IMG/VR virus record: IMGVR_UViG_3300028610_000483
Coordinates: 1 to 61,007 of that record
DNA from: a virus
Reading direction: 5' to 3' (one strand)
Length of the DNA stretch: 61,007 nucleotides
Shown: positions 58,391-61,007 of the stretch, in pieces
How positions within the stretch are numbered: position 1 is the stretch's first letter
Layout of the letters: every line of letters begins with the position of its first letter
The notes under the pieces: model-generated
Seen by the model: the letters and a program-made list of their open reading frames with translations, nothing else
Told to the model about the DNA's origin: nothing
The model's database searches: none
Translations under genes and position numbers: made by a program

Positions 58391-59218
58391 TTATGTCTCC
58401 ACAACTGCTAAGTTCGTTGGTGCTGTTGGAGCTTGGTTAGGAGCAGATTCAAAAAATCCGATGTCAGGCGCAGCCCCCAAAAATCCGTCAGTAATTGGAA
58501 CCACAACCTGTCCAGCGTCGGCACATGGAGACGAAGTAAGTATTGATAAATCTGGTTCAAGTTCTGGATCAACAAAAATATTATCTAACAAGCTGGGTGA
58601 ACCTTGAGTATCTGTATTGTTATTAAAAAAACAGCAATTTTCAATAATCAATATATCACCTACTTGTTCTCTAGCAGCAAAATTGTGATTCTGTAAGATA
58701 GTATTCTTAACAGTCATTGTTCCAGATTCAACAGCAACACCACGACCGTCGGCTGCGGTCGTATCAATAATACAGTTAGTAATTGTGCATACAGAACTAC
58801 TATTTAAACCACTACCGAACTGAACTACTTCTCGGTCAATCTGTCCTATAAAAACACATCGTTGAATATCAAGAGTAAATACACCTGAACTACCTTCAAT
58901 AACAGTTCCAAATTCAAACCCTGTATCCTTACTCTTCCAAGTCACATTTTTAATTGTATAAGTATGGGTTCCAGAACCATGTCTCCATTGGTATTTTGTG
59001 ATAATAACATCTCTAGGATCACCAGACACCGACTCAACCGTTAATGTTTTATTAACATTGACTTTTAAATTACCTTCATCATACGTTCCATTCTGAATCT
59101 TAATGACATCATTATCTATACCTACTGTCTGTGCTTTATCAACAGTCAAAAACGGATTGCCTACTGATCCATCACCTGTCGTGTCGTTCCCTGTTGTAGC
59201 AACAAAAATATCCGACAT
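58391..59218 (-). CDS. Right-handed beta-helix (pectate-lyase-like) tail protein
   Basis: 275 aa. The N-terminus (FVATTGNDTTGDGSVGNPFLTVDKAQ) is typical of DUF1565-type beta-helix proteins, followed by repeating beta-helix turns with Asn/Thr/Cys ladders (IENCCFFNNN). It could bind or cleave surface polysaccharide as a tail spike. The last 12 residues (PTAPTNLAVVET) read like the first strand of a fibronectin III domain that continues in the next gene. Confidence 0.65.
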   Translation of the reverse strand: MSDIFVATTGNDTTGDGSVGNPFLTVDKAQTVGIDNDVIKIQNGTYDEGNLKVNVNKTLTVESVSGDPRDVIITKYQWRHGSGTHTYTIKNVTWKSKDTGFEFGTVIEGSSGVFTLDIQRCVFIGQIDREVVQFGSGLNSSSVCTITNCIIDTTAADGRGVAVESGTMTVKNTILQNHNFAAREQVGDILIIENCCFFNNNTDTQGSPSLLDNIFVDPELEPDLSILTSSPCADAGQVVVPITDGFLGAAPDIGFFESAPNQAPTAPTNLAVVET

Positions 59219-59228
59219 AACTTACTCC

Positions 59229-61007
59229 TTAGTTAATACCTTCAATAACCGAACGAACTCGTTTACGAAAATCAGGGCCGGTCAATGCCGCCCGTAATTC
59301 AGTTCTAATCTTTCGTAGAATCTCTTCTGTGTCGAACGTTGCTTCGATACTAACCGGAACATCCACATTATTTTGAATGGTTTGTGTAAGAAAAACTTTA
59401 GTTAAACGGTCAGCTTCTCGTTGAGCGTCTGAAAGTTCTCGTTGAACATCTAACCCTCGTGCTCGGTCAATAGGACGATTTCGTTCAATCAAACCACGTT
59501 GACGCAAATCTTCAATGACTTGACGAGATCGTTCTTCTTCTGGAAAAAACTCACCGAGTCGTTCTCTGGCTCGTTGGCCGAGTCCTGAAACACCAGACTG
59601 TCCAGTTGCAAATCGAATCAGTTCTTCAAGTGCTCCCTTATCAGAACGAAAAAATGCTTTGTCTAACTCACTAACAAGACGTTCGATAACATCAACATTA
59701 CCTTGAACAGCACTCTCTTGAGCTTTAACTTGACCAAGAATAGCTTTCTCTAATTCTAGTTGAGCACGTTTAGTGTTTAAGAGTCTACTGCTTTCACTCC
59801 CTAGTCGTGAAGCAATAAACAACTGATCTCTAGCCAACTCAACAGGACTCACACCGGCTAAACGTCGTAAATCAACAACGCCTTGCAGTTGTGTTTTCTG
59901 GATTGCTGTAGCAAATCGTCCAGCTTCATCAGTCAGTGTTTTAGTAATCTGAGCTAACGCTTGATTAATTTTGACAACTCGATCTGTAACATTTATAACA
60001 GAAGCATACTCATTTTTCAGGTCTTCAACGCTATTCGTCTGAATTTTCTGTATCGTTAAAAGTTCTTTCTGTGAATCAAGATTCCTAGCATTACTTTGAC
60101 TGATAGAAGAATTTAACTCATCTAATTTCTGAAAAGCTGGAACAGCTTGAGAAACAATCCGTCGAATTAAATCATTTTCTATACCCAACAAGTCAACTTT
60201 TTGTTGACTCGTAGTAACACTAAGCCGTTCTGCTACAGTTAAACGAACACGTTGGTCAACAGCTTCTTCTGCGGCTTTTTGTTGGGCATCAGAATCAGAA
60301 ACACCTTCATCTATTGTCGGGGTGCCAGAGGGAACACGATTTAGCAATCGTTGAAGTTCTGTAAACACAAAACCGGCACCTGGGCCTGGGGTTATTACCT
60401 CAAAAAGTCTGCCGAGCTGTCTAGTCATTGCAGGTAAATCTCGACGACGTTGCAACAAGTCGTCAAGAGAATCTACAAATGTGTTGATTGGTTCAGCAAC
60501 GTCTTGTTGAATCCGTAAAGCATCTTGAATTCCACCAACCGAAATTACACTAATACCTCGTTGAAGACCTCCACCAAAACTTCGTTCAACAATATCTCGT
60601 GTCTTAACAGCAAAACCTGCTGCTGTCTCATTTGCTTTTTCGATAGACTCACTAACTTTATCCCATTCTTTAACAATCAAAGCTATAGCACGAACACCAC
60701 GTTTACCAAAAACCGCAGATAATTTCGCTTGGTTCTCTAATGACGAAGCTGAATCTCCAATAGAGTCACTAAGTTGATCAAATACATCAAGAATATTTAA
60801 CGGCTTAGTTGGATCAAACACAATACCAAACTCTGTTCTTAGTTTTTCTGCGTTTTTTGCCATAACAAGAAGTGATTGGTTAAGACTTGTTCCTGCCTTC
60901 GAACCACGTAACATATTAGTATTTAAAAATCCAATAATTGTTACTAGATCACCAAACTCAATATCTGCTAATGATGCTTGGGCCGTAACAAATTCTAATG
61001 CTGATCT
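59229..61007 (-). CDS. Tail tape-measure protein, C-terminal part (continues at 1-1050)
   Basis: Runs off the right edge of the window. Positions 60864-61007 repeat 1-144, so on the circle the gene reads 1050 to 1, then 60863 to 59229. The chain includes the second half of the tape-measure core (LRGSKAGTSLNQSLLVMA...KLSAVFGKRGVRAIALIVKEW) then long helical coils, with a C-terminal region that should contact the tail tip. The full protein is 894 aa, which fits a tail of roughly 130 nm by the usual 1.5 angstrom per residue rule. Confidence 0.9.
   Translation of the reverse strand, partial: RSALEFVTAQASLADIEFGDLVTIIGFLNTNMLRGSKAGTSLNQSLLVMAKNAEKLRTEFGIVFDPTKPLNILDVFDQLSDSIGDSASSLENQAKLSAVFGKRGVRAIALIVKEWDKVSESIEKANETAAGFAVKTRDIVERSFGGGLQRGISVISVGGIQDALRIQQDVAEPINTFVDSLDDLLQRRRDLPAMTRQLGRLFEVITPGPGAGFVFTELQRLLNRVPSGTPTIDEGVSDSDAQQKAAEEAVDQRVRLTVAERLSVTTSQQKVDLLGIENDLIRRIVSQAVPAFQKLDELNSSISQSNARNLDSQKELLTIQKIQTNSVEDLKNEYASVINVTDRVVKINQALAQITKTLTDEAGRFATAIQKTQLQGVVDLRRLAGVSPVELARDQLFIASRLGSESSRLLNTKRAQLELEKAILGQVKAQESAVQGNVDVIERLVSELDKAFFRSDKGALEELIRFATGQSGVSGLGQRARERLGEFFPEEERSRQVIEDLRQRGLIERNRPIDRARGLDVQRELSDAQREADRLTKVFLTQTIQNNVDVPVSIEATFDTEEILRKIRTELRAALTGPDFRKRVRSVIEGIN
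60864..61007. repeat. Direct terminal overlap, right copy
   Basis: Identical to 1-144 and inside the tape-measure gene. The closure is exact and in frame, so the two contig ends join without loss. Confidence 0.95.

Noticed and set aside
1-61007. CRISPR arrays and insertion sequences
   Set aside because: No regular direct repeats with unique spacers and no transposase were found. The Cas4-like gene stands alone.

Overview
The window is an essentially complete genome of an unclassified tailed double-stranded DNA phage (class Caudoviricetes). It encodes a terminase, portal, protease-scaffold, HK97-like capsid protein, tail tube, tail-assembly chaperones and a tape measure, so a long-tailed siphovirus-type particle is the best guess. 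The first 144 bases (1-144) are repeated exactly at the end (60864-61007). The tape-measure gene runs across that join in frame, so the molecule is best read as a circle (or circularly permuted genome) of 60,863 bp, arbitrarily opened inside that gene. Shine-Dalgarno sites (AGGAGG type) and TTGACA/TATACT promoters point to a bacterial host with ordinary sigma-70 signals. The sequence is AT-rich by eye. I cannot name the host.

Layout on the circle: two opposing arms diverge from about 19.0-20.9 kb and converge at about 52.75 kb. The minus-strand late arm reads from 19026 down to 1, continues through the join, and runs from 61007 down to 52728. In order it holds a membrane-anchored trypsin-like protease, small membrane and zinc proteins, terminase, portal, protease/scaffold, decoration protein, major capsid protein, a repeat-rich fibre, connectors, tail tube, chaperones with a -1 frameshift site, tape measure, a beta-helix protein, a 993-aa hub protein with 13 QDIR repeats, and distal tail proteins.

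The plus-strand early/middle arm (20890-52772) holds about 75 tightly packed, often overlapping genes. The first ~8 kb is small genes of unknown role plus a SprT-like metalloprotease, peptide deformylase and AT-hook proteins. Then come a tyrosine recombinase, a RuvB-like ATPase, a Cas4/RecB-type nuclease, a DnaQ-like exonuclease, an MgtC-like membrane protein, a primase-helicase fusion, an HNH nuclease and a family A DNA polymerase. These are followed by a metallophosphoesterase, RNA ligase, DeoC-like aldolase, two ASCH-like proteins, ClpP, a nucleoside deoxyribosyltransferase-like protein, a SemiSWEET-type PQ-loop transporter, a dNTP diphosphohydrolase-type protein, and many small zinc-ribbon proteins.

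The most unusual part is the ~1.86 kb gene-free divergence region (19027-20889). It carries a ~460-nt candidate structured RNA closed by a long-range helix with a U-tract, then about a dozen perfect stem-loops including four that share an ACTG/CAGT stem with compensatory changes, a 36-bp perfect palindrome, two 20-21 bp iteron-like repeats, and a second structured segment with a GAAA tetraloop. It could be a replication origin, one or more large phage non-coding RNAs, or both. No tRNA, CRISPR array, repressor module or recognisable endolysin was found.
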